Of a DNA stretch of 64,000 nucleotides, positions 35,805 through 43,989 are shown in pieces. Made by a program: the position numbers and the translations under genes. The stretch is taken from NCBI RefSeq assembly GCF_900142925.1, contig NZ_FRCN01000011.1, positions 287,979-351,978 on the forward strand, in the 5' to 3' direction. Each line of letters begins with the position of its first letter. The first letter of the stretch is position 1. The stretch comes from Chitinophaga sp. CF418. Lineage in GTDB: Bacteria > Bacteroidota > Bacteroidia > Chitinophagales > Chitinophagaceae. The notes under the pieces are model-generated. The model had not been told where the DNA came from. It did not search any database and was given only the letters and a program-made list of their open reading frames with translations.

Positions 35805-36842
35805 ATGGGACAAAATAATTACAACGGAGCATTACAAAAACCAATAGGTTCTGGCTTCAACGCAACATCAACAACTACAGCTGTAATCAAGGGAATTGAC
35901 CTAAGAGGCAAAACAGCAATCGTTACAGGCGGTGACGGAGGTCTTGGTTTAGAAATCACCAAAGCATTAACTTCGGCAGGAGCAACAGTTATCGTTCCAG
36001 CTAGAGATGTGGAAAAAGCTAAGGAAAATCTAAATGGAATTACCAATGTAGAAGTAGAAACATTAAACTTGACGGAACCTGATTCCATTGACTCATTTGC
36101 TGAGAAGTTTTTGGATTCGGGCAGACCGTTGTATATGCTTATTAACAATGCAGGTATTATGTGGACGCCTCTACACCGTGACGTACGTGGATATGAAGGT
36201 CAATTTTCTACCAATCATTTAGGGCATTTTCAACTTACTGCAAAACTTTGGGATGCATTGAAAAAAGCAAATGGAGCAAGAGTGGTGAATGTTTCGTCTT
36301 CAGCACACCATTACTCGCCTGTTATTTTTGACGATATAAACTATAACACAAGGGAGTACAACAAATTTGAAGCTTATGGACAATCTAAAACAGCAAATGT
36401 ACTTTTTACAGTAGAATTGGATAAAAGGGCACAGCAATTTGGCGTTCGAGCTTATGCGTTGCATCCTGGTTTGAGTTTGGAAACCAATTTGGGCAGGCAT
36501 TTAACGTTTGAAGATTTTGTTGTCTTAGGTATCTTAAATTCTGACGGAACACCTAACCCTGAAGCTGAAGCCGCAATGAAAAAAATACAAAAAAGTAAGG
36601 AACAAGGAGCAGCAACCTCGGTGTGGGCTGCAACGAGTCCCCAACTTCAAAACATTGGAGGTGTGTATTTAGAAGATATTGAAATTGCAAAATACGATAA
36701 AACTAATTATGATAGTGATGCAGCCTATAAAAGCCCTGGCGGATTTGCTGGTGTTGCACCTTTTGCATTGGATATGGAAGCAGCACAAAAACTCTGGACA
36801 CTAAGTGAAGAATTGACTCAGGCAAAATTTGATATACATTAA
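35805..36842 (+). CDS. SDR-family oxidoreductase
   Basis: 345 aa from the ATG at 35805 (MGQNNYNGALQKPIGSGFNA); the open frame reaches back to 35757, but those residues fit no family and an ATG with a good A-rich upstream lies at 35805. TGGDGGLGLEI (Gly-rich loop), VPARDVEKAKENL, NNAGIMWTP, VNVSSSAHH and YGQSKTANVLF give the active Tyr-x-x-x-Lys. Residues ~180-330 resemble the WWOX/retinol-dehydrogenase-like branch with a long C-terminus. The first ~35 residues are extra relative to a classical SDR. AT-rich like the neighbouring genes, and followed by an AraC regulator. Substrate unknown. Confidence 0.9.
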   Translation: MGQNNYNGALQKPIGSGFNATSTTTAVIKGIDLRGKTAIVTGGDGGLGLEITKALTSAGATVIVPARDVEKAKENLNGITNVEVETLNLTEPDSIDSFAEKFLDSGRPLYMLINNAGIMWTPLHRDVRGYEGQFSTNHLGHFQLTAKLWDALKKANGARVVNVSSSAHHYSPVIFDDINYNTREYNKFEAYGQSKTANVLFTVELDKRAQQFGVRAYALHPGLSLETNLGRHLTFEDFVVLGILNSDGTPNPEAEAAMKKIQKSKEQGAATSVWAATSPQLQNIGGVYLEDIEIAKYDKTNYDSDAAYKSPGGFAGVAPFALDMEAAQKLWTLSEELTQAKFDIH

Positions 36843-36852
36843 TCGAAACTAA

Positions 36853-36880
36853 TGAGGCTCACATTGCTGAGCCTCTTCTT
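36853..36880 (+). terminator. Terminator of the SDR gene
   Basis: GAGGCTCA / TGAGCCTC perfect 8-bp stem with loop CATTGC, followed by TTCTTTTCTTT. Confidence 0.75.
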
Positions 36881-36893
36881 TTCTTTACCTTTG
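36863..36893 (+). promoter_or_regulatory. Candidate promoter of the AraC gene
   Basis: ATTG at 36863-36866, 19-base spacer, TACCTTTG at 36886-36893 (exact -7). The ATG of the regulator is at 36898, so transcription would start at or next to the A of ATG. Confidence 0.5.
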
Positions 36894-36897
36894 CACT

Positions 36898-37713
36898 ATG
36901 CCAATAAGACAAATAAATAATAACGCTGAAATTGTTTTCACCTGTAGTGAATCCATACTCTACAATACCGAAATGATTGTGGAGGAACATTCTGTTGTTC
37001 GTGTATTGGCAGGCGAATTAAAAGTTATACAATCAAATAAAACCTATGTTTTTGGCGCAGACGAAACGTATTTATTTCCGAGAAATCGGCTGGCTACATT
37101 AATAAAATCAGAAAAAAACGGACTGCCTTACAAAGCCATTGTAGTAAAACTTACTCAAGACGTTTTGAGAGCTTTTTACGAGCAAAAAAAATTGCAGGCT
37201 GCTATGGTTTCTAAAACCGATCATATCATTCCATTGCCCAAAAGTCCTTTGCTGGACAGCTTTTTCAGTTCGATGCTGCCGTATTTCGACTTGGACTACA
37301 AATTGCCACAAGAACTATCCCAATTGAAAATTCAGGAAGCGATTACCGTTTTGCGATCCATAAACAGAGACATCGACAACATTTTATCCGACTTTTCGGA
37401 ACCGCATAAAATTAACCTTGTCGAATTTATGGAACGCAATTATATGTTCAATATGCCAATAGAAAAATTTGGTTACTTAACAGGGCGTAGTTTAACTACT
37501 TTCAAACGGGACTTTAAAAAGGCATTTAATACGACACCTCAAAAATGGCTGACCGAAAAGCGTTTAGAGCTTGCCTATTATCAACTGACAAAAAAAGGCA
37601 GAAAACCTATTGACGTTTTCTACGAAGTTGGCTTTGAAAACCTATCACATTTTTCTTACGCTTTTAAAAAACAATTTGGACAGTCGCCAACAGAACTGAC
37701 AAAAAAGAATTAA
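36898..37713 (+). CDS. AraC-family transcriptional regulator
   Basis: 271-aa regulator: N-terminal cupin-like sensing domain (about 1-160, AVVRVLAGELKV-type strand and KLTQDVLRAFYEQKKLQ), and a C-terminal double helix-turn-helix (about 185-271: PIEKFGYLTGRSLTTFKRDFKKAFNTTPQKWLTEKRLELAYYQL in pieces, and PIDVFYEVGFENLSHFSYAFKKQFGQSP), the classical AraC pattern. It likely responds to a small molecule and may control the adjacent SDR. The promoter-ATG distance suggests a leaderless mRNA. AT-rich, part of the acquired block. Confidence 0.95.
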   Translation: MPIRQINNNAEIVFTCSESILYNTEMIVEEHSVVRVLAGELKVIQSNKTYVFGADETYLFPRNRLATLIKSEKNGLPYKAIVVKLTQDVLRAFYEQKKLQAAMVSKTDHIIPLPKSPLLDSFFSSMLPYFDLDYKLPQELSQLKIQEAITVLRSINRDIDNILSDFSEPHKINLVEFMERNYMFNMPIEKFGYLTGRSLTTFKRDFKKAFNTTPQKWLTEKRLELAYYQLTKKGRKPIDVFYEVGFENLSHFSYAFKKQFGQSPTELTKKN

Positions 37714-37739
37714 ATCTATCCGACCTCTCCTCTTTTTCA

Positions 37740-37895
37740 TTAAATTTTACTGACAGCCGACACGGACAACTTTGTTTTTAATGTCGCAATATACTCTTCC
37801 AGGTCACCCACTTCCAGTTGTATCCGGTTCCATCCGCCAGCCAATCCTGTCAAGAGTTTGATGAGCGGGTAGCGCTTGTTACCGGCTTGCGCACT
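37740..37895 (-). pseudogene. Possible C-terminal remnant of an outer-membrane efflux-type gene
   Basis: The minus strand reads YPLIKLLTGLAGGWNRIQ then VGDLEEYIATLKTKLSV to a stop at 37740-37742, without ATG, overlapping the end of the membrane protein at 37850 in another frame. The run LTGLAGGWN is reminiscent of the end of NodT/OprM-type channels (ALGGGW). Weak support. Confidence 0.3.
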
Positions 37896-38248
37896 TCTAC
37901 CCGGAAGAAAGATATATAATTAAAACCGGCGGCTATAAAAACCAGTCCAATGACTTTGGCATTCAGCGCACAAACACAGTATATGCCAAACAATGCGAGT
38001 ATAAGTCCCATGCTGGCTACTCTTACATTGGTGAGCTCAACATTTTTATCTGCGATACGGATCGTCTTTTTCGGGAAACGGAACCGCTTACTAAAATCTG
38101 TCTTATAGGTCAGGATGATATTGATAATGGAGCAGCAGGTGATCAGACCGGCCACCAGTGATGCCTGCACTACTGTAAAGTCAATAAAAAACACGGCAGC
38201 CTGGGACAGGAGCACAATAGCGAGGGCAATGTACAAATAGATCTTCAT
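37850..38248 (-). CDS. Small integral membrane protein, 132 aa
   Basis: Unknown family. Four hydrophobic segments are visible: about 3-23, 29-49, 78-95 and 98-115, with a basic loop TYKTDFSKRFRFPKKTIRI between the second and third; the N-terminus is MKIYLYIALAIVLL. No signal peptidase site; all helices look like true membrane spans. The C-terminal tail VRKPVTSATRSSNS may be a readthrough extension, since the region beyond carries a different broken frame. It could be a small subunit or sensor. No strand-mates nearby. Confidence 0.7.
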   Translation of the reverse strand: MKIYLYIALAIVLLSQAAVFFIDFTVVQASLVAGLITCCSIINIILTYKTDFSKRFRFPKKTIRIADKNVELTNVRVASMGLILALFGIYCVCALNAKVIGLVFIAAGFNYISFFRVEVRKPVTSATRSSNS

Positions 38249-38394
38249 CGAATGTTGTTGGTTAAATGCCCGAAGCTACATATAATCTTAAAACCCTGCA
38301 ACTTACCGTCCTCAGTCTCGGCGATTACACGCTTTTATTTGTGAAGAAAACATTACCGCAACAGGAGCTTGTCATTGGTATTATCGAAACACAT

Positions 38395-38402
38395 TATATT
38401 TG
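38395..38402 (+). promoter_or_regulatory. -7 promoter box of the DUF4369-like gene
   Basis: TATATTTG, exact -7 element, 33 bases upstream of the chosen start at 38436; the -33 part is weak (ATTG with 17-base spacer). Confidence 0.4.
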
Positions 38403-38435
38403 GACACCCGCGCCCCATCGAAGCGCCATATATCT

Positions 38436-39485
38436 ATGATAATCAAAAATATAGCAATTTTATCCCTGCTGCTCCTGGCTGTTTGTGAGATCACTACTGC
38501 GCAGACAACTATAACATTTGAAGTACCAGAAGGAAAAAATGTGATTGACAGCATACAGATCCATAGCCCCACCAATAATAAACTCCAGACAATTCCCTTT
38601 AAGAATAACATCCGCATATCATTTACAGAAAAATTCCCCGAGCGATACATGTTCATTTATCTCGAAGGAGATATAATAAGAGAGACATCGCAGTACTGGA
38701 TAGATACCGGCAACATCAGGATAGTAGTAAAAGGAGGCGAGCCTGGCGATTCGACCTATACCCCAATAACGGAAACGATAATCGGATCACCGCTCACTTA
38801 TAAGGCTATTGATTTTCTGGAGAAACGTAGTTCCATGGAGCGCTCAAAAGATACCGCCGCTGTAAACAGCTATCTAATCCGCTTCTACAAGGAGAATATG
38901 AACAATCCTTTATCCTTTGTTGCAGGAGATTTTTTCTACCTCTACAATAGAGAGAATAACATCCAACAGTTTACACAGATCAATTCACTTGATGAACTGC
39001 AAGACAGTGTCATCAAAAAGAATGGTTTTTATGCAAAAATGCTCAACCACAGATTATGGACTAAAGCGCACTTCCTTATCAACTTCTTTAACACACAATC
39101 TTTTAACAATATACACGGAGGAACGGTAACAGGTCTGATTCGACCTATATGGGTGAATGTCCTGTTTTTCCTGAATGATAAAACGCCAGCGGCTCTTAAA
39201 GAATTAGCAGCTCTTAAAAAGGCACTCCCCCGCTTCACTTCTCAAAAGATCAATTTGTTAATTGCTGTTAACAAAGTCCATTATCCTTCCTGGAAGAACA
39301 GATTGATGAAGCTCCATGTTAAGGATATTATTTTGGTGGACGGCGATACATTTTTTGACCAGACAAGCTTCTCTCCCTTTACAAAGTTCTATTTTATCGA
39401 ATATGGCAGAAAGCTCTCCGGCTATTATGATTCTTTCGACGACGTGAAAAAGATTTATTCCAGCCACTACGAAGGCTCTCTGTAA
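38436..39485 (+). CDS. DUF4369-like exported protein, no Cys motif
   Basis: 349 aa from the ATG at 38436 (MIIKNIAILSLLLLAV; signal peptide ending CEITTAQ). N-terminal beta-rich half (TITFEVPEGKNVIDSIQIHSPTNNKLQTIPFKNNIRISF in pieces) resembles the DUF4369 domains that precede thioredoxin-like domains in Bacteroidota; the C-terminal half (PAALKELAALKKALPRF, INLLIAVNKVHYPSWKNRLMKL, ILVDGDTFFDQTSFSPFTKFYFIEYGRKLSGYYDSFDDV in pieces) has a thioredoxin-like secondary structure but no CxxC pair. So it is a redox-inactive relative of TlpA/ResA-type proteins. Secreted or periplasmic. Function unknown. A terminator follows. Confidence 0.75.
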   Translation: MIIKNIAILSLLLLAVCEITTAQTTITFEVPEGKNVIDSIQIHSPTNNKLQTIPFKNNIRISFTEKFPERYMFIYLEGDIIRETSQYWIDTGNIRIVVKGGEPGDSTYTPITETIIGSPLTYKAIDFLEKRSSMERSKDTAAVNSYLIRFYKENMNNPLSFVAGDFFYLYNRENNIQQFTQINSLDELQDSVIKKNGFYAKMLNHRLWTKAHFLINFFNTQSFNNIHGGTVTGLIRPIWVNVLFFLNDKTPAALKELAALKKALPRFTSQKINLLIAVNKVHYPSWKNRLMKLHVKDIILVDGDTFFDQTSFSPFTKFYFIEYGRKLSGYYDSFDDVKKIYSSHYEGSL

Positions 39486-39523
39486 AAAAGAAGACATGGA
39501 TTCGCCGATACATCTTTTCATAG

Positions 39524-39555
39524 CAAGAGCCAGTCAGTTTCCGACCGGCTCTTTG
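39524..39555 (+). terminator. Terminator hairpin
   Basis: AAGAGCC-A-GTC / GAC-C-GGCTCTT stem followed by TTGATCTATT, a moderate terminator after the DUF4369-like gene. Confidence 0.55.
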
Positions 39556-39626
39556 ATCTATTATTGCACATGACAATTAGAGGGATTAACAGCAATGAGT
39601 GTCAGACCTGCTGCCTCAGTTGTAGG

Positions 39627-39953
39627 TTATAGGTTAAATTTCCCCTCCACAAACTTACCTATCAATGGTATAGGGCGCTGCGCCTCGTTGGACGCTGTTA
39701 TTATTCCCATCAGCATCAATACAAACGGGCACAGCGAAATAATATAGAACAGGGTGGCCAGTGAAGGCAGTATTCTTAGCAGTACACCGCTAACAATACT
39801 TAACACTATAGAAAAAAGAATTATACCTATTGATTGCGTAAGGTGATATTTTACCAGTGGACTTTTATCGTCGGACTTACGATATGACAGATAGGCAACT
39901 ACCCATCCGATAATAGTGATATAGGCAACTATGGCCATCGTGCGGTTTGTCAT
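39627..39953 (-). CDS. DUF4870/Tic20-like small membrane protein
   Basis: 108 aa from the ATG at 39953 (MTNRTMAIVAYITIIGWVVAYLSY); the open frame continues 9 codons upstream, but those (MHRIKKHHI) do not match the family. Four helices: about 6-23, 39-62, 67-80, 84-97. KSPLVKYHLTQSIGI and the overall size match the DUF4870 family (Tic20-like membrane proteins of unknown role). Confidence 0.82.
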   Translation of the reverse strand: MTNRTMAIVAYITIIGWVVAYLSYRKSDDKSPLVKYHLTQSIGIILFSIVLSIVSGVLLRILPSLATLFYIISLCPFVLMLMGIITASNEAQRPIPLIGKFVEGKFNL

Positions 39954-40115
39954 GATATGATGTTTTTTGATACGGTGCAAACCTAGTCAGTACTGTAGGG
40001 AAAACCATAAAAACAGCAACTACATTGAGGCTACATCAACAAATGGGTGCGTCTACAAAGCGTCTACGAAAAACTATAACTTACATGATTTTCAACCAAT
40101 TAATATTTTATCACT

Positions 40116-40146
40116 TTTTAAAACCTGATTCTTTTACCTATTTTTG
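40116..40146 (+). promoter_or_regulatory. Candidate promoter of the TPR/HTH regulator
   Basis: TTTT at 40116-40119, 19-base spacer, TATTTTTG at 40139-40146 (exact -7). The ATG is at 40152, five bases after the box, so the mRNA would be leaderless. Confidence 0.5.
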
Positions 40147-40151
40147 AGGGG

Positions 40152-41975
40152 ATGTTACGAAATATTATAACCATATCATTATTATTAACCTGCTTACCCA
40201 CGCTTACGTTTGCCCAACAACGGTATAGGGATTCTCTTGAGCAAAAGCTTTCTCAGGCCAATTTGTCAGATTACGAGAAAGTGATCGTTCAATGTAAGCT
40301 GGCAAGAGCATATTTTGAAACGGACCTTGATAAGGCCATTGCGTTCACAAACGATGCCGCTAATGCCCCTGGAGCTGATGCGAAAGCCTGGCTCTATGCA
40401 ACAAGGATACACCTGCTTGTACAAAAAAAGAATAAACCGGCAGCATATGCCGCCCTGGATAGTGCCCTTCTTTATGTAAACCAGGCGAAAGATCCCCTGG
40501 CGAAAGGTATGGTCTGGCTTAGGAATGGATGGTTGGATATTATTGATAACGAAAATGATCTTGCCGCTTCCAAATTGCTGAAAGCGGTTGATTGCTTTAA
40601 GACACCTGCCGGAGCACCATACGCAGCGCTTACCTATCACTATCTTGCCAGCATTTATAGTTATGGAACAGATACTGCCAGACAGGGGAATTATGCAAAA
40701 GAATGCTATGTCCAGGCGCTGAAGAGTGGCGAACCGGATGTATTGAACACCGCTTACTATACAATGGGACAGTATTTCTATGACTGTTATAAACTAAACT
40801 CATGGAAGCAACTGCTTGATTCAGCATTATCTTACTATAACAAATCAATAGCGCTTAGCAACCACGAAAAAGGCCGGATAATATTACGAAGCAATACTGC
40901 CGCTGTTGCACTGAACACTGCCAATATCTATTTCCAGCATTACCCATCGTCTTTCCGGGACAGTGTATACCGCTACCTGGACATAGCCGAGCAGATCGCT
41001 ACAGAAACCCGGCTAACAGAAATACTGATCAATTGTTATGGAATGCGCAGTGAATACGCCCTCCGGAATAATAAGGCAGATGAGGCAGAACAGCTGTTGT
41101 TGACTGCACTCAGCGAGGCAGATGCTTCCCCGGTTAAAATGCCACTCACCCAATCCCGGATATATCGTGCACTGGTAAGAGTAGCAGAACAGAAAAATGA
41201 CGCAAGACTGGCCTTGTCATACATGAAAAGCTATGTATCCAGTAATGAGGCAGCATTTAACCAGGAAAAAATCAACAATGCGCAAAAGATCGATGCACGA
41301 TACCGCGCTGCGCAACAGGCACAAAAAATTGCCTTGCTCGAACAGGAAGCAAGCTTCCGGGAAAAACGTAATCTTCTTTATATTGGCCTGGGAGCGGCAG
41401 GAATTGCGGCGCTGTCATTCCTGCTGATCTCTTATAACTATAAGCTGAAAGCATCAATGCGGAAACAGGAGCTGATAGATAAAGAAAAGGAGGAAGTCAT
41501 TCTGAAGGTGAAACTGCAGGAAGCAGAAACTAATCAGCTGCTGGCAGAACAGGCCCTGTTACGCGAGAGGCAGCAGCGTCTGGAGAAGGAACTGCTGGCA
41601 GAACAACTGCTGAAGGAGGGAAAAAACCAGATCATGGAAATACTGGCAGATAAGCACACTAGCGGCAACGAAGAGATCAAAAAGCTTATCAAACGTCAGC
41701 AACAGCTTGATGAAGAATATGAAGATCACAAAACTGACTTTGTGGAGGTACATTCCGGCTTCTTCGAACAGCTGCAGCAACGCGCCGGCAGTTCCCTTAC
41801 GAGACTGGACATGAAGTACTGCTCATATATACTGATGGGACTATCAAATAAGGAGATCTCAACACGGCTTAATATAGAACCCAAAAGTATCAGGATGGCC
41901 AGATACAGGATCAAACAGAAATTAGGCCTTGGAAAAGAGGACAGCCTCGATAATTTTATAAAAACTTTAGGCTAG
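40152..41975 (+). CDS. TPR-repeat sensor with C-terminal LuxR-type HTH
   Basis: 607-aa inner-membrane regulator. Signal peptide MLRNIITISLLLTCLPTLTFA; periplasmic TPR-like helical repeats about 30-390 (KQLLDSALSYYNKSIALSNHEKG, AYYTMGQYFYD and others); one membrane helix about 407-428 (LLYIGLGAAGIAALSFLLISY); a long coiled coil about 430-540 (KQELIDKEKEEVILKVKL...); and a LuxR-type helix-turn-helix about 545-605 with GLSNKEISTRLNIEPKSIRMARYRIKQKLG in pieces. The single-protein layout (TPR, helix, coil, HTH) is common in Bacteroidota and is thought to link a periplasmic signal to transcription. Targets unknown; no neighbouring operon on the same strand. Confidence 0.92.
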   Translation: MLRNIITISLLLTCLPTLTFAQQRYRDSLEQKLSQANLSDYEKVIVQCKLARAYFETDLDKAIAFTNDAANAPGADAKAWLYATRIHLLVQKKNKPAAYAALDSALLYVNQAKDPLAKGMVWLRNGWLDIIDNENDLAASKLLKAVDCFKTPAGAPYAALTYHYLASIYSYGTDTARQGNYAKECYVQALKSGEPDVLNTAYYTMGQYFYDCYKLNSWKQLLDSALSYYNKSIALSNHEKGRIILRSNTAAVALNTANIYFQHYPSSFRDSVYRYLDIAEQIATETRLTEILINCYGMRSEYALRNNKADEAEQLLLTALSEADASPVKMPLTQSRIYRALVRVAEQKNDARLALSYMKSYVSSNEAAFNQEKINNAQKIDARYRAAQQAQKIALLEQEASFREKRNLLYIGLGAAGIAALSFLLISYNYKLKASMRKQELIDKEKEEVILKVKLQEAETNQLLAEQALLRERQQRLEKELLAEQLLKEGKNQIMEILADKHTSGNEEIKKLIKRQQQLDEEYEDHKTDFVEVHSGFFEQLQQRAGSSLTRLDMKYCSYILMGLSNKEISTRLNIEPKSIRMARYRIKQKLGLGKEDSLDNFIKTLG

Positions 41976-42030
41976 GCAGACAAAAAAATACCATCTACTC
42001 ATTTTTTGAGATAGTTAATGTGATCCCGCA

Positions 42031-42082
42031 AGGATATCTTTCCGTAGCACTACAACGAGACTACGGAATAGAAATGTATCCT
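42031..42082. repeat. Palindromic element downstream of the 42136-42705 gene
   Basis: Inner arms TTCCGTAG (42040-42047) and CTACGGAA (42061-42068) are perfect; an outer pair AGGATA (42031-42036) and TATCCT (42077-42082) extends the structure. No T-run follows, so it does not look like an ordinary terminator. Confidence 0.6.
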
Positions 42083-42135
42083 CTATAAAGTATTTACGGT
42101 TAGGCTTATTGCGCCGGTAAAGCTCCCATATCAGT

Positions 42136-42705
42136 TTACAATATCCATTCTTCGAATGTCTGGTTCCCCGGCAGGTCTTCTGCCATTGCCTGCACCTTAC
42201 CTCCCTGATAGCCAGGATTGTCTTTCCGGGTCGTATAAACCCATTCTATGCCATTTCTGCCCTGTAATGCATTCCCCTCTTCTACCAGGGTTCCTGCAGC
42301 CGTATAGATGCCTATAACGACCTGGTATACGCGGAAGTCGTCGGTAGCACGAACCCAGATCTTCTGCCCTGCTTTTCCCGTGTATTCTTTTGTTCTAAGC
42401 TCATGGATCTCCGGGGCATTGTAAAAGTCTTTTATCGCCAGATTATTGGCATTCTGACCGGGTTTTGCAACAGCCATGTAGGCGGCTACCATATCAGGGT
42501 CAGCCTTCACCTGGGCGGCATAATCGGTTGCATCGGTAAACCTGGACTGCACGTCCAGCTGTTTTGAGGAGAATTTGTAGCGTTTTCCTTTTTTAGCCTT
42601 CGCTTTACCCAGGATGACCTGTCCCGCTCTCTGTGTTACGGTCAGCTGTTTTCCGATAGTACCGGATACCTGGGCCAGCAGGAGATTGTTTTTAGCTCTT
42701 GCCAT
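42136..42705 (-). CDS. Hypothetical cytoplasmic protein, 189 aa, conserved-looking
   Basis: No named family is recognised. N-terminal ~55 residues are basic (ARAKNNLLLAQVSGTIGKQLTVTQ, GKAKAKKGKRYKFSSKQLD), suggesting nucleic-acid contact, with a beta-rich C-terminal half (YTGKAGQKIWVRATDDFRVYQVVIGIYTAAGTLVEEGNAL and NGIEWVYTTRKDNPGYQGGKVQAMAEDLPGNQTFEEW in pieces) whose repeat of short strands looks like an Ig-like sandwich. No signal peptide or membrane helix. The gene has an ATG at 42705 and is bounded on both sides by long palindromic elements. Similar small genes occur singly in Chitinophaga-like genomes, to my recollection. Confidence 0.7.
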   Translation of the reverse strand: MARAKNNLLLAQVSGTIGKQLTVTQRAGQVILGKAKAKKGKRYKFSSKQLDVQSRFTDATDYAAQVKADPDMVAAYMAVAKPGQNANNLAIKDFYNAPEIHELRTKEYTGKAGQKIWVRATDDFRVYQVVIGIYTAAGTLVEEGNALQGRNGIEWVYTTRKDNPGYQGGKVQAMAEDLPGNQTFEEWIL

Positions 42706-42840
42706 ATAATTGGTTTTCAGGCGTTAACAAGAATAAGATAGTTGATATAGCAATATACTAAATATGGTTGACTTCGGCAAATATTCGTTTGCAATAGGCT
42801 TTTACGTCGTCCATGTCTCTATATCTCCATATTACTATAA

Positions 42841-42919
42841 CGTCATCTGGATATCACTTTAGGCTCATATGTATATCGGTTCGATATAGAAATGTCGGTG
42901 AAGTGATATGGAAATGACG
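42841..42919. repeat. Large imperfect palindrome upstream of the 42136-42705 gene
   Basis: Outer arms of 19 bases at 42841-42859 and 42901-42919 (CGTCATCTGGATATCACTT against AAGTGATATGGAAATGACG, three mismatches) enclose a perfect inner hairpin TATATCG-GTT-CGATATA at 42872-42888. No coding sense found here. Confidence 0.65.
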
Positions 42920-43074
42920 GTACCAGGATATGGAAGAAGCGGGAAAAGATGCATAACAAAAGGGCTTTGAAGCGATTTTAAACCCTTTTTGCCTTCTGGT
43001 TGCCGGTAGCCTAAAAAAGCAAAGGGCAGGCTGTATAAACACAACCTGCCCCTGAAAAATATATAGTATGTAGA
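42920..43074 (-). terminator. Terminator region of the ATP-grasp gene
   Basis: Arms GGGCAGG (43024-43030) and CCTGCCC (43045-43051) form the stem on the minus strand, followed by TTTGCTTTTTT as the T-run (plus-strand A-run 43012-43023). The remainder of the interval holds no gene. Confidence 0.75.
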
Positions 43075-43989
43075 TCAGCTGACCATCATCGTCTTTTCTT
43101 CCAATGCTCCCAGATAGCTCTCAAAGCTCCTTTCTTCAAATGCCGTATAGAGCAAAGGCTCTATCAGTTCCAGCTCCATTAGGGCGAGTTTTCCATCTAC
43201 TAAAACGCCATCCACGCGGGTATACAGCGCATCTGCTGCAAAACGGCGTACCAGGGCTGTTGCATCTTTGATCACTGCAGCATCGGGCTGCACCCCATTG
43301 ATAGTAGCGCCATATTGTGGCTGCACGCGGAAATCACCCTCCTTTGGCTTTTTCACGATCGCATGACTGAAACGGCCGCCAAAGAAGACGAGCGACCACT
43401 CACCTGCATGGATCTCCTTTAAGAATGGCTGGGCAATAAAAGCTTCCTGACGCAGTAATTCATTCAGGGGATGCTTCGCTAATTCAGGATCTCCTTGCAC
43501 CAATGTGAAGGTATTCTTTGAACCGCCGCTTACACATGGTTTTACAATGATCTTGTCCGTTCCCAGGCGGGTGAATAAAGTCGAAAGATCGGTCGTAATA
43601 TCCTTTTCGAGGAAGATGGAAGGAATGATATAAAATCCTGCATCACTGATTTCTTTCAGATAATGTTTGTCTGCGTTCCACAGCACCATCTTCACCGGGT
43701 TTAATAAGCGCACTTCCAATGCGGAGAGTTTGTGCAACCAGGTCCTGAATTCTTCCAGCCTGTTATGATAATCATAAGGCGATTTCAGGATAACCAGATC
43801 GTAAGAAGACCAGTCGGCCTGCGGATCTTTCCAGTCTTTTACTTCCGTTTCCCAGCCACGGGCATTAAGGCTTTCGAGCAGTTTTTTGTCTTCATTCCTG
43901 GCCATCTCAAACAGGTTGGCAGGGTCTTCACATATCAGTGCTATTCTCTTGTTATCTGGCATAGTAATTTGTTTCTGCGTTACTATCAT
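43075..43989 (-). CDS. ATP-grasp family ligase-like protein
   Basis: 304 aa, cytoplasmic. ATP-grasp fold: N-terminal pre-ATP domain (IALICEDPANLFEMARNEDKKLLESLNARGWETEVKDWKDP in pieces), VLWNADKHYLKEISDAGF, KIIVKPCVSGGSKNTF (nucleotide-binding lysine, about residue 160), and RVDGVLVDGKLALMELELIEPLLYT (metal-binding carboxylates, about 260-285). The substrate would be joined via an acyl phosphate; the closest known shapes are ATP-grasp enzymes of peptide and cycloserine biosynthesis, but family-level only. Two starts: 43989, overlapping the GH95 stop by 4 bases (ATGA), and 43962 (MPDNKRIAL), more like the fold. It is coupled to the GH95 fucosidase gene. Confidence 0.88.
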   Translation of the reverse strand: MIVTQKQITMPDNKRIALICEDPANLFEMARNEDKKLLESLNARGWETEVKDWKDPQADWSSYDLVILKSPYDYHNRLEEFRTWLHKLSALEVRLLNPVKMVLWNADKHYLKEISDAGFYIIPSIFLEKDITTDLSTLFTRLGTDKIIVKPCVSGGSKNTFTLVQGDPELAKHPLNELLRQEAFIAQPFLKEIHAGEWSLVFFGGRFSHAIVKKPKEGDFRVQPQYGATINGVQPDAAVIKDATALVRRFAADALYTRVDGVLVDGKLALMELELIEPLLYTAFEERSFESYLGALEEKTMMVS

